Positions 25,962 through 33,918 of a stretch of DNA of 51,373 bases are shown here, in pieces. Numbering within the stretch: the first letter of the stretch is position 1; every line of letters starts with the position of its first letter. Position numbers and translations under genes: made by a program. The notes beneath the pieces were generated by a model. It did not search any database. It was not told the origin of the DNA and worked only from the letters and a program-made list of their open reading frames with translations. This DNA comes from an uncultured Sulfolobales archaeon. Lineage in GTDB: Archaea; Thermoproteota; Thermoprotei_A; Sulfolobales; NBVN01. The stretch spans positions 1 to 51,373 of the forward strand of contig CALEDH010000015.1 of the NCBI GenBank assembly GCA_937949785.1, written 5' to 3'.

Positions 25962-27445
25962 CAGAGGAGGTTTAAAAATAACGACGTTATAGCTGAAACT
26001 AACGTAACCTTAGGCATGTTAAACACTACGTAGTCGACGTAGATGGAGTAAGTCATGGTTAGTAGGTAAATTTGAGGTACGTAGTTCATTACTTCAACCC
26101 CTGCCAACGAAGCCATTGAAGCCATAATCCATGGCATTACAAATGACATCATAATAAGTGGTAGGACGCTTATAAAGTACTGTTTAAGGTCTTCTAACAT
26201 GTCTAACGTAATGATCCTTAAACTTAGTAATTGCTCCCTACTTAGAGAACCGTTAATTAAAGACTTAACTATTATGTAATATACGTACGTACCTAACCAT
26301 GAATTAAGGACTTTTATACCGCCTGAGACGTTATTTAAATCGAGCCTAGTACCTAATTCCCTTAGACTCTTAGACCTACACCTACTTAAGACCTCCTTCA
26401 AAGCCTTTACAGGATTTATCAAGATATGAGGCGTCTCAGCAAACATGTAGATGATCTTAGGTAATTCATAGATCTCACTAACCACTCCGTAAAACCTACG
26501 CAGACCTAAAACACCGTTGATTAGGAGGATAGATGTTGTTAGGAACGTTAAGTACTTAGTAATTACTGAAGTTGGATTTATAAGCATGTGATATGCTGTG
26601 TAGGATATCATCACATAGGATGTGTAGGTAATTAAATCCCTAATAAGGTTAAATCTGAAGTATATTTTCAAATGCTGCGTGTTAAGCGGTAGGATAAATA
26701 CCATCGATGCGATTATAATAGGTACTAACGCGACCGTTGCTGATGATAACCTCGTATTACCAGTAATAATTGATAGGGAGAAGATTAAGGTCGGTAGGTA
26801 ACTAACTAATATACCCATAACCAGCACCGTAGTTGTTTTCAATTTAATTAACATCTTCACATCACTCCCTAACTTACGGAGTAGTTCGGTAGACGTATGC
26901 GTGATCCACGAACCTACCATACCTCTAGAAACTGCGAGGACGTAATCACTTAATAGCTTAGAGGTAATGCCTGATTGAACGTACTTGACGTAGTGGTTAA
27001 TAGATTCAAACAAAGTTAGAAACTTTCTATAAATCCTTAACCTCAGCCCGTCCCTACTTAAAGTCGGGAAAACATCCTCCCAACCACTTAATTCGCATAT
27101 ATCGTTGACTAATTCAGTAGAGCTTGCAAGGGTGATCGCCTCAGAGACTACGAAATACATAAACTCGTTTTCTAATGCCTTACTACGAGCCCTTACTAAC
27201 AACTTATACTTTAAGTAGGGTAGTGTGGCTGCGATGATAGTAGAAGATGTAAGTAAACACGTTAAGTGAAGTAAGTTAACACCGTATAACGTGCTGAGGA
27301 AGGTAATAAGAGACCCTATAGTTAATACTACTAGGAAATCCCTAATGAGAGACTTAAGCATCTCACTACTACTTACTACTGTTAAGCCTGCCTTAACCCT
27401 AAGAACCTGTAATCCACTAACATACCTCCTCAACAATGACTTCAT
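25949..27445 (-). CDS. GspF/TadC/UpsF-like pilus assembly platform protein
   Basis: 498 residues with about eight or nine hydrophobic helices in clusters (about 38-80, 205-275, 285-320, 420-495), separated by long cytoplasmic loops rich in helices. This is the architecture of archaeal FlaJ/UpsF/AapF platform proteins (type II secretion F domain). It begins 2 nt after the stop of the GspE-like ATPase gene. The ATPase-platform pair is the core engine of every type IV pilus-like system. Sequence similarity is weak by eye, so the call rests on topology and context. Confidence 0.65.
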   Translation of the reverse strand: MKSLLRRYVSGLQVLRVKAGLTVVSSSEMLKSLIRDFLVVLTIGSLITFLSTLYGVNLLHLTCLLTSSTIIAATLPYLKYKLLVRARSKALENEFMYFVVSEAITLASSTELVNDICELSGWEDVFPTLSRDGLRLRIYRKFLTLFESINHYVKYVQSGITSKLLSDYVLAVSRGMVGSWITHTSTELLRKLGSDVKMLIKLKTTTVLVMGILVSYLPTLIFSLSIITGNTRLSSATVALVPIIIASMVFILPLNTQHLKIYFRFNLIRDLITYTSYVMISYTAYHMLINPTSVITKYLTFLTTSILLINGVLGLRRFYGVVSEIYELPKIIYMFAETPHILINPVKALKEVLSRCRSKSLRELGTRLDLNNVSGGIKVLNSWLGTYVYYIIVKSLINGSLSREQLLSLRIITLDMLEDLKQYFISVLPLIMMSFVMPWIMASMASLAGVEVMNYVPQIYLLTMTYSIYVDYVVFNMPKVTLVSAITSLFLNLLWCVG

Positions 27446-27447
27446 AA

Positions 27448-28773
27448 CTAATCCTGCCCGACGTGGTTTAACTGACGCTGAAGTAAGGAACCTACATTCC
27501 TAAGCCTAATACTCTTCCTAACCAACTCATCGAAACTCACCTCATCCCCGAATGAGTAGATATTATTGAGTATTATGTTGTCGGTCTCATTATCGTAGAT
27601 CGGCTCATCAACACTGACTACAGCCCTTCTAACCGATTTATCTGTGAAGACGAAATTAATAGTTACAAACGACCAAAACATACAGATGTGAAAGCTACTT
27701 AAGTTTATCGGCGGTCCTGTAAGCCTTACTATCGCCTCCCTTACATTACCTCCATGGAATGTTGTAAGCCCTCCTAACCCCATATTCATAGCTTGAACTA
27801 ATACTTGAGCTTCAGCCCCCCTAGTCTCCCCAATCACTATATACTTACTGACTGATGCCCTTAAAGCAGCTTTAGATAGTGTTAGCTGGTCTAAGTGATT
27901 AGACGTTGCTGAGGGTGTTGGAACTATATACCTAACCCAATTACTCTTGGGAAGCGGGTCTATCTCAGGTGTGTCCTCGATGATGACTACCTTCCATGAA
28001 GGCGGGATGAATTCATAGAGTAATGCCCTCAGCAGAGTTGTTTTACCTGAGCCCGGAGGACCTACTACTATGATACTACCTCTAGACTTTATCAACACGT
28101 TTAAGTACTCAGCCACACTGCTTGGTAGAACTTCATCGTCGATTAAGGATTTAACACTTAATACGTTATAACCTCTCTTCTTCCTAATAGTTATTTCCGG
28201 CCTACCTAAACTTACTTCAGGAAGGACTAGGTGTACTCTATGCCCTCCATCTATATCCGGTAGATTAGCATCTAATATGGGTGAGGACTTAGTTATTATC
28301 TTATTGGATTTCTCAGCGAATAGATTAACGTATTTAAGGACTTCCTCAGAATCGATTAAAACTATGTTAGTCGGTATGTAGTCAACCTCAGGATCTACGC
28401 TTAAAATCTTACTATGTCTCACCCATACGGGACCTACTCCCGCAACGGTTATGTCTTCTATGAACGGGTCATCTATTAATACCTGAAACTTCTTATACTT
28501 AAGCTCCTTCCTCAGAGAATATATGAACTTAACTACATCATCGTTACGGATGTTTAATACCTCTGAGACAACCTTAGATATCGTGAGTTCATCTACGTCG
28601 CTGTTATACGGGATTGAGTTTAATATTACGTCAATATTCCTCGATATCATTTCCTCAACATCCTTACTAACCATTTCCTCTACTAAGTATTGGTATGTGC
28701 TGTTGGAGTACCTAACTATTTTAACGTTAGCCATACCTACACTATATTCGTCGATTACCTTAGGACCACCCAA
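27448..28773 (-). CDS. Type II/IV secretion ATPase, GspE/VirB11/UpsE-like
   Basis: 441 residues. Walker A VGPPGSGKTTLL (about 237-248), Asp box VVIIEDTPEID (262-272), Walker B YIVIGETRGAEA (311-322) and His box TTFHGG (337-342) are all intact, so it should be an active hexameric assembly ATPase. The start appears to be TTG at 28773, 44 nt after the pilin-like gene. It would power pilus assembly through the platform protein encoded next to it. Confidence 0.9.
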   Translation of the reverse strand: MGGPKVIDEYSVGMANVKIVRYSNSTYQYLVEEMVSKDVEEMISRNIDVILNSIPYNSDVDELTISKVVSEVLNIRNDDVVKFIYSLRKELKYKKFQVLIDDPFIEDITVAGVGPVWVRHSKILSVDPEVDYIPTNIVLIDSEEVLKYVNLFAEKSNKIITKSSPILDANLPDIDGGHRVHLVLPEVSLGRPEITIRKKRGYNVLSVKSLIDDEVLPSSVAEYLNVLIKSRGSIIVVGPPGSGKTTLLRALLYEFIPPSWKVVIIEDTPEIDPLPKSNWVRYIVPTPSATSNHLDQLTLSKAALRASVSKYIVIGETRGAEAQVLVQAMNMGLGGLTTFHGGNVREAIVRLTGPPINLSSFHICMFWSFVTINFVFTDKSVRRAVVSVDEPIYDNETDNIILNNIYSFGDEVSFDELVRKSIRLRNVGSLLQRQLNHVGQD

Positions 28774-28817
28774 AATAACACCGCCTTTGAAGACAGTTGA
28801 ATTTAAAGGGGAAAAAA

Positions 28818-29291
28818 CTAACTTATTACTAATTCTACGGGAAGTAGACTGCCTGAAACATCCTTAAATTCTAACACGGCTAAAACCGCCTTAGACGTAA
28901 TATTAGGTATTGTCAGCAGTAGGAGTGCCCTATCATTAGGACTTAAAACCCCCCTACCGGAGATTATCTTCAATGCCGTAGTGATGTTAGTACCATTTGC
29001 GAGTAGCACTGTAGCATTGATATTACTTATATTTACGTCGTCAACCCCTCTGTTAACGACTTCAATAACTGCGGTAAAGCTACTATTTCTGTAGTCCATC
29101 GATACTATGCTGGTAGTAACCTTAGGTGTGACTGAGTAGGTAGTAGCCCTACCTACTTGAAAAGTTAGCCAGTGCTGTAGTGCGAGGGTTATAGGCACCG
29201 CTACTGAGATCAACGCTAAGACTATAATTAAATCACTTACACCCCGCTTTAACGCTTCCCTCACATACTTACTGCCCACCCAACTACTCAC
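28818..29291 (-). CDS. Pilin-like protein with class III signal peptide
   Basis: 157 residues. ALKRG followed by VSDLIIVLALISVAVPITLAL at about residues 15-37 is a good archaeal prepilin signal (Arg-Gly just before the processing site, then a long hydrophobic helix). The remainder is a beta-rich domain with several NxS/NxT sequons, as in surface pilins. It is the first gene of the pilus operon. GTG at 29291 lies about 20 nt from a TATA box, so the mRNA is probably leaderless. It is the only pilin candidate in the operon; Sulfolobales Ups has two. Confidence 0.75.
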   Translation of the reverse strand: MSSWVGSKYVREALKRGVSDLIIVLALISVAVPITLALQHWLTFQVGRATTYSVTPKVTTSIVSMDYRNSSFTAVIEVVNRGVDDVNISNINATVLLANGTNITTALKIISGRGVLSPNDRALLLLTIPNITSKAVLAVLEFKDVSGSLLPVELVIS

Positions 29292-29310
29292 CCCAACACT
29301 TTTACTCCAC

Positions 29311-29320
29311 TTATAAAATG
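29311..29320 (-). promoter_or_regulatory. TATA box of the pilus/VirB4 operon
   Basis: CATTTTATAA on the minus strand, 20-29 nt upstream of the GTG at 29291. No other good promoter is evident down to 21826, so it may drive all five genes. Confidence 0.5.
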
Positions 29321-29394
29321 TTTCAAAACCCTACTGATTAGCTGTAAGCTTTTTAGATATTACGAAATAACTACCTAAATTAATGGTGGTTTAA

Positions 29395-29691
29395 CTGAGT
29401 GAATTTAGACTTAGACTTAAACACATACTCTCAAGCATGAGGGATAGGGTGGTGACTCCAGGCGATGTTGTTTCTGCTACCGGACTACCTAGGTATGAGG
29501 TATTAGCAACTTTCCACATCCTAGAAGCACTTAACATAGTAGAGCTAGTTAATTCTAAAGGTAATTATAGGGTTTATAAGTTAAGTGAATTAGGTAATAA
29601 GTTATTAAAGGTCTTAGAAAGAGAGGGAGAAGTATTGATAAGGATTAACGAATTAGAAGGTGGGGAACAGGTTGTTGAAGCTGTGTCATAG
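29395..29691 (+). CDS. Winged-helix DNA-binding protein divergent from the pilus operon
   Basis: The ATG at 29437 gives 84 residues, but the frame is open back to CTG at 29395, preceded by GGTGGT five bases away. The extra 14 residues (SEFRLRLKHILSS) complete the first helix, so I take the non-ATG start as likely. TPGDVVSATGLPRYEVLATFHILEALNIVELV is a helix-turn-helix, and NSKGNYRVYKLSELGNKLL is the wing and next helix. The gene points away from the pilus operon across a short promoter region, the usual place for a local regulator. DNA binding and target are inferred. Confidence 0.6.
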   Translation: MSEFRLRLKHILSSMRDRVVTPGDVVSATGLPRYEVLATFHILEALNIVELVNSKGNYRVYKLSELGNKLLKVLEREGEVLIRINELEGGEQVVEAVS

Positions 29692-29769
29692 CCAGTTCAT
29701 GGAGTCAATACGATATACCTTAACAACTACGTCTTGGATTATAGTACGAAATAGATGTGTTTGAGATGT

Positions 29770-30228
29770 ATGGTGAGTGGTGTATATTATTTAATAATCA
29801 ACTTAACTCAGGATTTAATAGTTGATGTAGGCCGATTAGGCAGTATAGGCTTCCTGAAAGGCATTTACGTTTACGTAGGTTCTGGAAGAGGTCCTGGCGG
29901 TATCCTCAAACGTATCTCGAGGCATATGTCTAAGAATAAGAAGGCCTTCTGGCATATAGACTACTTAACTAACAATGACTACGTAGACTTCATTAACGCT
30001 ATAGCAATAACTAATAAAATATCTAATGAGCAACTTCTCGTAAGATTAATAAGTAGTGATGAATGCTTCAAACCTACCATGAATGGGTTCGGATGCAGCG
30101 ACTTCAGAGGCGATAGGACACACCTTTTTAGATTCGTATGCAACTACGACGTAACTAATTATTTAATTAGCAGGTTAGTTAATACTGGAATCCCCTTAAA
30201 TGAGATTAACTTAATTGTTAAAGATTAA
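29770..30228 (+). CDS. DUF123 / GIY-YIG-superfamily protein
   Basis: About 152 residues from the ATG at 29770 (ATG at 29755 adds five residues). GVYYLIINL, GIYVYVGSGRGPGGILKRISRH and KAFWHIDYLT give the GIY and YVG strands and the following Arg and His of the DUF123 family, a GIY-YIG relative found in archaea alone or fused to endonuclease III. A nuclease or nucleic-acid-binding role is likely but unproven. It is monocistronic, downstream of the winged-helix gene. Confidence 0.8.
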   Translation: MVSGVYYLIINLTQDLIVDVGRLGSIGFLKGIYVYVGSGRGPGGILKRISRHMSKNKKAFWHIDYLTNNDYVDFINAIAITNKISNEQLLVRLISSDECFKPTMNGFGCSDFRGDRTHLFRFVCNYDVTNYLISRLVNTGIPLNEINLIVKD

Positions 30229-30282
30229 GCCGTAGCAAACCTCCTAAAATACCTAACCTCACTTGCATTATAGTGGAACACA

Positions 30283-30370
30283 CCCACCGTTGGCTGTGGG
30301 AGCCGCCCATGAAGTCCTAAAGGCTGAGGTGGGATGAGCAGTTAACGGGAGCTGACTGCCTGACAACGAT
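30283..30370 (+). mobile_element. Decayed TnpB 3'-end-like fragment, copy A
   Basis: A CCCACC...GTGGG hairpin at 30283-30300 is followed by a segment whose frame reads HEVLKAEVG, stop, six codons, stop, LPDND. The fragment at 36122-36211 has the same words with the same codon spacing. The two internal stops show it is no longer coding. This is the main content of the 280-nt gap 30229-30508; nothing else is seen there. Confidence 0.45.
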
Positions 30371-30508
30371 GTTTTCATATATTCTTCGCATATAAAGCTT
30401 CTCCTATCCGAGAATATCTAAACGTTGCTATCACAACATTATCGTAACGTTATAGATGTGTAAAACAATTTGCATTAATTAAAAACACTTAACTTTACTT
30501 TATAAGTA

Positions 30509-30826
30509 TTATTTATAGGAAATTAAGCCGACTTTAGCTAGCTGCTCTAATATGATGGCTATAGGTTCTTTCAATTCTTCCTCATTTATGCCTTCCTTAT
30601 TTTCTGAAACGTTAGATAATTCCGTAGTTATATCCTTAACTAACTCTTCTACCGTTCTTTCACCTTTACATAAGTTCCATACGTAGTAAGCACCTACCGC
30701 TAAAGCATACACGTTATTCTCATTTAACGCTACCAAATAGTTCTGCCCGTCGAAGCCGAGGTCATTACCTTCTCTGAATGGTTTAAATTCCCTAATTCTA
30801 TCGTAAGTAATGTTTTTCTGACTCAT
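30509..30826 (-). CDS. PqqD-like (RiPP recognition element) protein
   Basis: 105 residues. YLVALNENNVYALAVGAYYVWNLCKGERTVEELVKDI then ILEQLAKVGLI is the winged-helix PqqD pattern, in which a beta strand pairs with a partner peptide. Its ATG overlaps the SSB stop (ATGA), so it is co-translated with SSB, and no PQQ or peptide-maturation gene is near. A regulatory or adaptor role with SSB is suggested by the coupling. The fold is fairly certain; the job is unknown. Confidence 0.75.
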   Translation of the reverse strand: MSQKNITYDRIREFKPFREGNDLGFDGQNYLVALNENNVYALAVGAYYVWNLCKGERTVEELVKDITTELSNVSENKEGINEEELKEPIAIILEQLAKVGLISYK

Positions 30827-31251
30827 CTCCAGCCCCTTGATCTACCTCTACCGCCTCTCGGAGGTGGTCTCCTAAAACCTCTCTCACCGCCTTGCTCAGG
30901 TGCCTTAGGCATTACATCAGGTATTTCACTACTCTCCGGTGCTAGCGACTCATCTACTTTATTTACTTTACCACGACCGCCGACGTTTAACTGTACCTCG
31001 TTCCTGAATACTGATGTCCAACCACCGCTGATCTCAATAACATCGCCTTCGTTGATCGTCCCAGCAACACGGCCCCATAACGTCAACTTTACCTTACCGG
31101 TGCTATCCCCAATTAAGGCCTCACTAATCGTCCTCTCCCCACTCTTAGTTCTTATTACTTTAGGGTTACCCACGTTGAGAACGCGCACAATAACGTGCAC
31201 ATCCTCCATTCCGGGTTTTAAATCCATTATATTTACCTTACTACTTTCCAT
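30823..31251 (-). CDS. ssb: Single-stranded DNA-binding protein, crenarchaeal single OB-fold type
   Basis: About 142 residues from ATG 31251. MESSKVNIMDLKPGMEDV and VRTKSGERTISEALIGD-like text match the known crenarchaeal SSB start and OB fold (strand KVKLTLWG, then GDVIEISGGWTS and VQLNVGGRG). An upstream in-frame TTG at 31281 exists, but a TATA-like TTGTATATC lies about 25 nt before 31251, so that ATG is better. The tail is proline-, arginine- and glycine-rich and ends RGRSRGWR. It lacks the acidic end I recall for the Sulfolobus protein. It coats ssDNA in replication and repair. Confidence 0.88.
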   Translation of the reverse strand: MESSKVNIMDLKPGMEDVHVIVRVLNVGNPKVIRTKSGERTISEALIGDSTGKVKLTLWGRVAGTINEGDVIEISGGWTSVFRNEVQLNVGGRGKVNKVDESLAPESSEIPDVMPKAPEQGGERGFRRPPPRGGRGRSRGWR

Positions 31252-31337
31252 TACGTATTTCAACTCCGGTACGATATACAAGTGTAGATTGTTCGAAGGT
31301 TTTTAAACCTATATGAAATTTAAATGTACTTCAGGTC

Positions 31338-32825
31338 TTAGCTAGAGGTGTTGAGGACTTTATTAACGATTACCTTAAATCTCTCAACACCTAATACTTT
31401 AATAAACTTACCTAGTCTAGGCCCTCTAGGCTTACTGAAAAGCAATAAGTAAATAGCTTTAAAGAGTTCTGAGGGGTCAACCCCCCTACTCCTAGCTAAT
31501 TCGTAGACTTTGTTATGGATGTCAACATCGCTCATAGATTCGTTTATTGACCTGCAGAACTCTAATATTAAATCTCTCATATGTGTGGACGGTGACGATG
31601 GTTTAAGTTGGATATCGTATTCTTCGGGTAGTAAATTATTCCTAACCCACTCCTCAACATATGATTTCAACTCGTCAATAGATTCGTAATCCCTAGTTAA
31701 ATCTGAAATAATGCCCCAATCCCTATATATTTGGTAGTATATCAGTAAATCGCTAAATGATGTACGCCACTTAATACCGTTGCTGCTTAGCTCCCAAGCC
31801 CTAAGCTGCTTCACATCTTGGTACCTCCCATCACCTACCAACTTATATTCCTCATAAAGTGAGAGGAAGTATTTAGGGTCAATCCTCAAATTTCTGTTCT
31901 CCTCTAAATCATGTTTAAGTAGAAAGTACTTAATTACGGTAGGATGTACGAATCTCATAATATCTGATAGAGAGCCTAACCCCTTACTCTTACTCATCTT
32001 CTTACCGTCCACGAGGACGAAGCCGAACTTAAAGCCTATAGGAGGGTCCCTACCGAATAACCTCCTATGGATTTCTACTGCGGTATCCCACGAACCCCCC
32101 CTAGTAAAGTGGTCTACGCCGCCGCCTTCAACATCAACACCTAGGAAATCCTGTCTCGACGGCCAGTCAAGCCTCCAGAGGAGTTTCCAATTATGTTCCT
32201 CTAAATACATGCTGCCTCTGAAACCGCAGCTAGTACACTCATATGTTATGGCCTCGTTGAATGATGTGACAACAGTGCTGTCATTCCTACCACACCTACT
32301 ACATATAGGTTTAACAACCCCCATCCAGTTAGGAGGTAACTTCCTAAAAGACGTGACTTCTAGGATGTCCCTAACCTCATCTAACCTACTGAAGAACAGC
32401 CTTGCATAATCATCATACCAACCCTCTAAGTATAAATTATCAGCTGTTAAAACTTCATCACACTCTATTGAGAACCTCTTCATCAACTCCAAAACCTCAT
32501 CTAGGAAGTGATATCCGTAACTGCTGTGACATCCGTAAGGATCTAAAACCTTATATAGCGGTCTTCCTATGAAGTCCTTCAACTCCGTGAATGATGTGAG
32601 CTGCATAGGTATGCTGTCCAAGGAATCCATAGTATCAGCTATGAATATGAAGTAAGACTTACGTCCATACGACCTAATAGTTTTAGATATCGTATACGGT
32701 ATTAAGACCTCCATTACCGTACCCATATGCGCTGGCCCTGACGTAGTAAGACCTGAAGCAACCACGTAGAACTCGCTATCCCTTAAAGCAAAAAGCGACT
32801 TAACATATTCGTCAACCCATGACAC
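31338..32825 (-). CDS. lysK: Class I lysyl-tRNA synthetase
   Basis: 495 residues. The HIGH-type motif SGPAHMGT lies near residues 30-37 and KKMSKSKG near 279-286. A zinc-binding pair CSRCGR...CTSCGF lies near residues 180-205. These define the class I LysRS used by many archaea in place of the class II enzyme. Length and C-terminal helical anticodon domain are normal. It diverges from the tRNA-Gln gene. Confidence 0.95.
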   Translation of the reverse strand: MSWVDEYVKSLFALRDSEFYVVASGLTTSGPAHMGTVMEVLIPYTISKTIRSYGRKSYFIFIADTMDSLDSIPMQLTSFTELKDFIGRPLYKVLDPYGCHSSYGYHFLDEVLELMKRFSIECDEVLTADNLYLEGWYDDYARLFFSRLDEVRDILEVTSFRKLPPNWMGVVKPICSRCGRNDSTVVTSFNEAITYECTSCGFRGSMYLEEHNWKLLWRLDWPSRQDFLGVDVEGGGVDHFTRGGSWDTAVEIHRRLFGRDPPIGFKFGFVLVDGKKMSKSKGLGSLSDIMRFVHPTVIKYFLLKHDLEENRNLRIDPKYFLSLYEEYKLVGDGRYQDVKQLRAWELSSNGIKWRTSFSDLLIYYQIYRDWGIISDLTRDYESIDELKSYVEEWVRNNLLPEEYDIQLKPSSPSTHMRDLILEFCRSINESMSDVDIHNKVYELARSRGVDPSELFKAIYLLLFSKPRGPRLGKFIKVLGVERFKVIVNKVLNTSS

Positions 32826-32857
32826 CGTCCATCCCTAAACGTAATTAACCATTAAAC

Positions 32858-32868
32858 TTAATAAATTA
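32858..32868 (+). promoter_or_regulatory. TATA box upstream of tRNA-Gln
   Basis: TTAATAAATTA lies 22-32 nt before the tRNA 5' end at 32890. Confidence 0.45.
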
Positions 32869-32889
32869 AGTTAAGCTATGATCTATTGA

Positions 32890-33005
32890 AGCCGGGTCGT
32901 CTAGCGGCCAAGGATGCGGGGCAGGTAGCTAGCTATGACTACCCCCGAATCTGGAATTGTTGGAGAGCCCCCGTGACCGGGGTTCGAATCCCCGCCCGGC
33001 TACCA
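32890..33005 (+). tRNA. tRNA-Gln (CTG), apparently with two introns
   Basis: AGCCGGG (32890-32896) pairs with CCCGGCT at the 3' end, with discriminator A and an encoded CCA (33003-33005). The T arm CGGGG-TTCGAAT-CCCCG is perfect. The anticodon stem CGGGG (32917-32921) pairs with CCCCG (32969-32973), but 47 nt lie between. Removing 32923-32949 (27 nt, position 32/33) and 32955-32967 (13 nt, position 37/38) leaves the loop C-T-CTG-G-C and a 76-nt tRNA. The A1-U72 pair is a mark of archaeal tRNA-Gln. Intron borders are my best fit; the isotype is less certain than the tRNA itself. Confidence 0.75.
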
Positions 33006-33020
33006 CTAAATAACGCAAAC

Positions 33021-33067
33021 TAAACCCACGGGTTTACCTACTCACGGTGAAGCCCCATGATAGGGCT
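33021..33067. other. Pair of hairpins just after tRNA-Gln
   Basis: TAAACCC-AC-GGGTTTA (33021-33036) is a perfect inverted repeat. Next is CTACTCACGG (33038-33047), a word repeated at 33546-33555, then AGCCC-N7-GGGCT (33051-33067). It may be a transcription end, or a mobile-element end, given the other fragments nearby. Confidence 0.35.
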
Positions 33068-33084
33068 CAAGCTACTAGTCCTCG

Positions 33085-33228
33085 ATGAACACATATAACT
33101 TAACCCACCAGCCCTTTCCAGCCAAGCATTACTTTCGTTACGTTAGAACATCACTAACTCATCAATACTTTGAAACCGATGACGAAGTGAGGACCTACTT
33201 TAAATTCAAGAAAACGCTAATAACTTAA
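33085..33228 (+). CDS. Possible 47-residue ORF or protein fragment
   Basis: An open frame starts at ATG 33085 and ends at TAA 33226. It is rich in Tyr, Phe, His and Arg (for example HYFRYVRTSLTHQYF, then DDEVRTYF). No start signals are obvious. It sits between tRNA-Gln and 5S rRNA beside hairpins. It could be a fragment of a transposon gene or a chance ORF. I do not recognise it. Confidence 0.2.
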   Translation: MNTYNLTHQPFPAKHYFRYVRTSLTHQYFETDDEVRTYFKFKKTLIT

Positions 33229-33283
33229 GACATGCTACCCGTAGTAATTAACACTTAAAAACCCTTAAAGATAATATCAAAAC

Positions 33284-33411
33284 GGCGGCCCCGACCATAG
33301 TGGCTAGGAAACACCCGGACTCGTCAGATCCCGGAAGTTAAGCTAGCCACGTTGGGAGAGGCTGTGAGATCCGAGAGGTCTCGTAGCCCTCTCAAGTCGG
33401 GGTCACGCCAT
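33284..33411 (+). rRNA. 5S ribosomal RNA
   Basis: Starts GGCGGCCCCGACCATAGTGG and ends with GTCGGGG...CGCC, which pairs with the 5' end. Internal CCCGGACTCGTCAGATCCCGGAAG and the loop-E/helix IV-V region GATCCGAGAGGTCTCGTAG are characteristic of archaeal 5S rRNA. About 128 nt; the ends are accurate to a few bases. 16S and 23S genes are not in the window, so the 5S gene is unlinked or at the far end of an operon elsewhere. Confidence 0.93.
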
Positions 33412-33900
33412 TTAAGACTTCAAAAACTAATAGATTATCCACGGGATTCAGAGCTCATAGCAGTTAATAGTAGTGATATTGACCACTTCACTTTCGCGAA
33501 TCTTAATACCTCCCCCTATAGTTCATCTGGGATGTATTTTACCCCCTACTCACGGTAACTCCTTCGGAGCTTCACCATCTCCGCAATCCTTAAGGTCTAC
33601 GAGGTTGCTTCAGACTCGTAACTCACGTAATGAACTATCTGATCGCTGACGATGCCTAAAGGCTGAGGTGGAGGATGGTTATGAGTTGTAACGTCTGGCA
33701 ATTGGTTTAAGGCATACCCATCCAACCTTTCCACAGTATATCGGGCATATCAGGCCATACAATGTAAGTAGAGAAGGGAAAAATACCATGTCGGATGTCT
33801 AAGAGCTGCAGAACAACTCTGGCTAAAAACTCCTAGTCATGGAGATCCATCAATTAAAGTTTATTCGTTGATTTATTCATAAAACTTAAATCTGTGGTTT
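33412..33900. other. About 490-nt gene-free stretch with mobile-element traces
   Basis: Between 5S rRNA and the tRNA-Met promoter. It holds CTACTCACGG at 33546-33555 followed by a small hairpin (CTCCTTCGGAG), and the TnpB-like fragment B at 33651-33690. No convincing gene or RNA gene is visible in the rest. Confidence 0.4.
33651..33690 (+). mobile_element. Decayed TnpB 3'-end-like fragment, copy B
   Basis: One frame reads CLKAEVEDGYEL then stop, sharing LKAEVE with copy C and CCTAAAGGCTGAGGTGG with copy A. The conserved upstream hairpin is not recognisable here. It is short and may be only the end of a former element. Confidence 0.35.
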
Positions 33901-33918
33901 AAAATATCTTAAAGTAGT

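Noticed and set aside
30826-31281. SSB start at TTG 31281
   Set aside because: ATG at 31251 aligns with the known crenarchaeal SSB N-terminus and has a TATA-like element about 25 nt upstream.
33352-33558. 68-codon ORF across the 5S rRNA 3' end
   Set aside because: It begins inside the 5S rRNA sequence and has no start signals.
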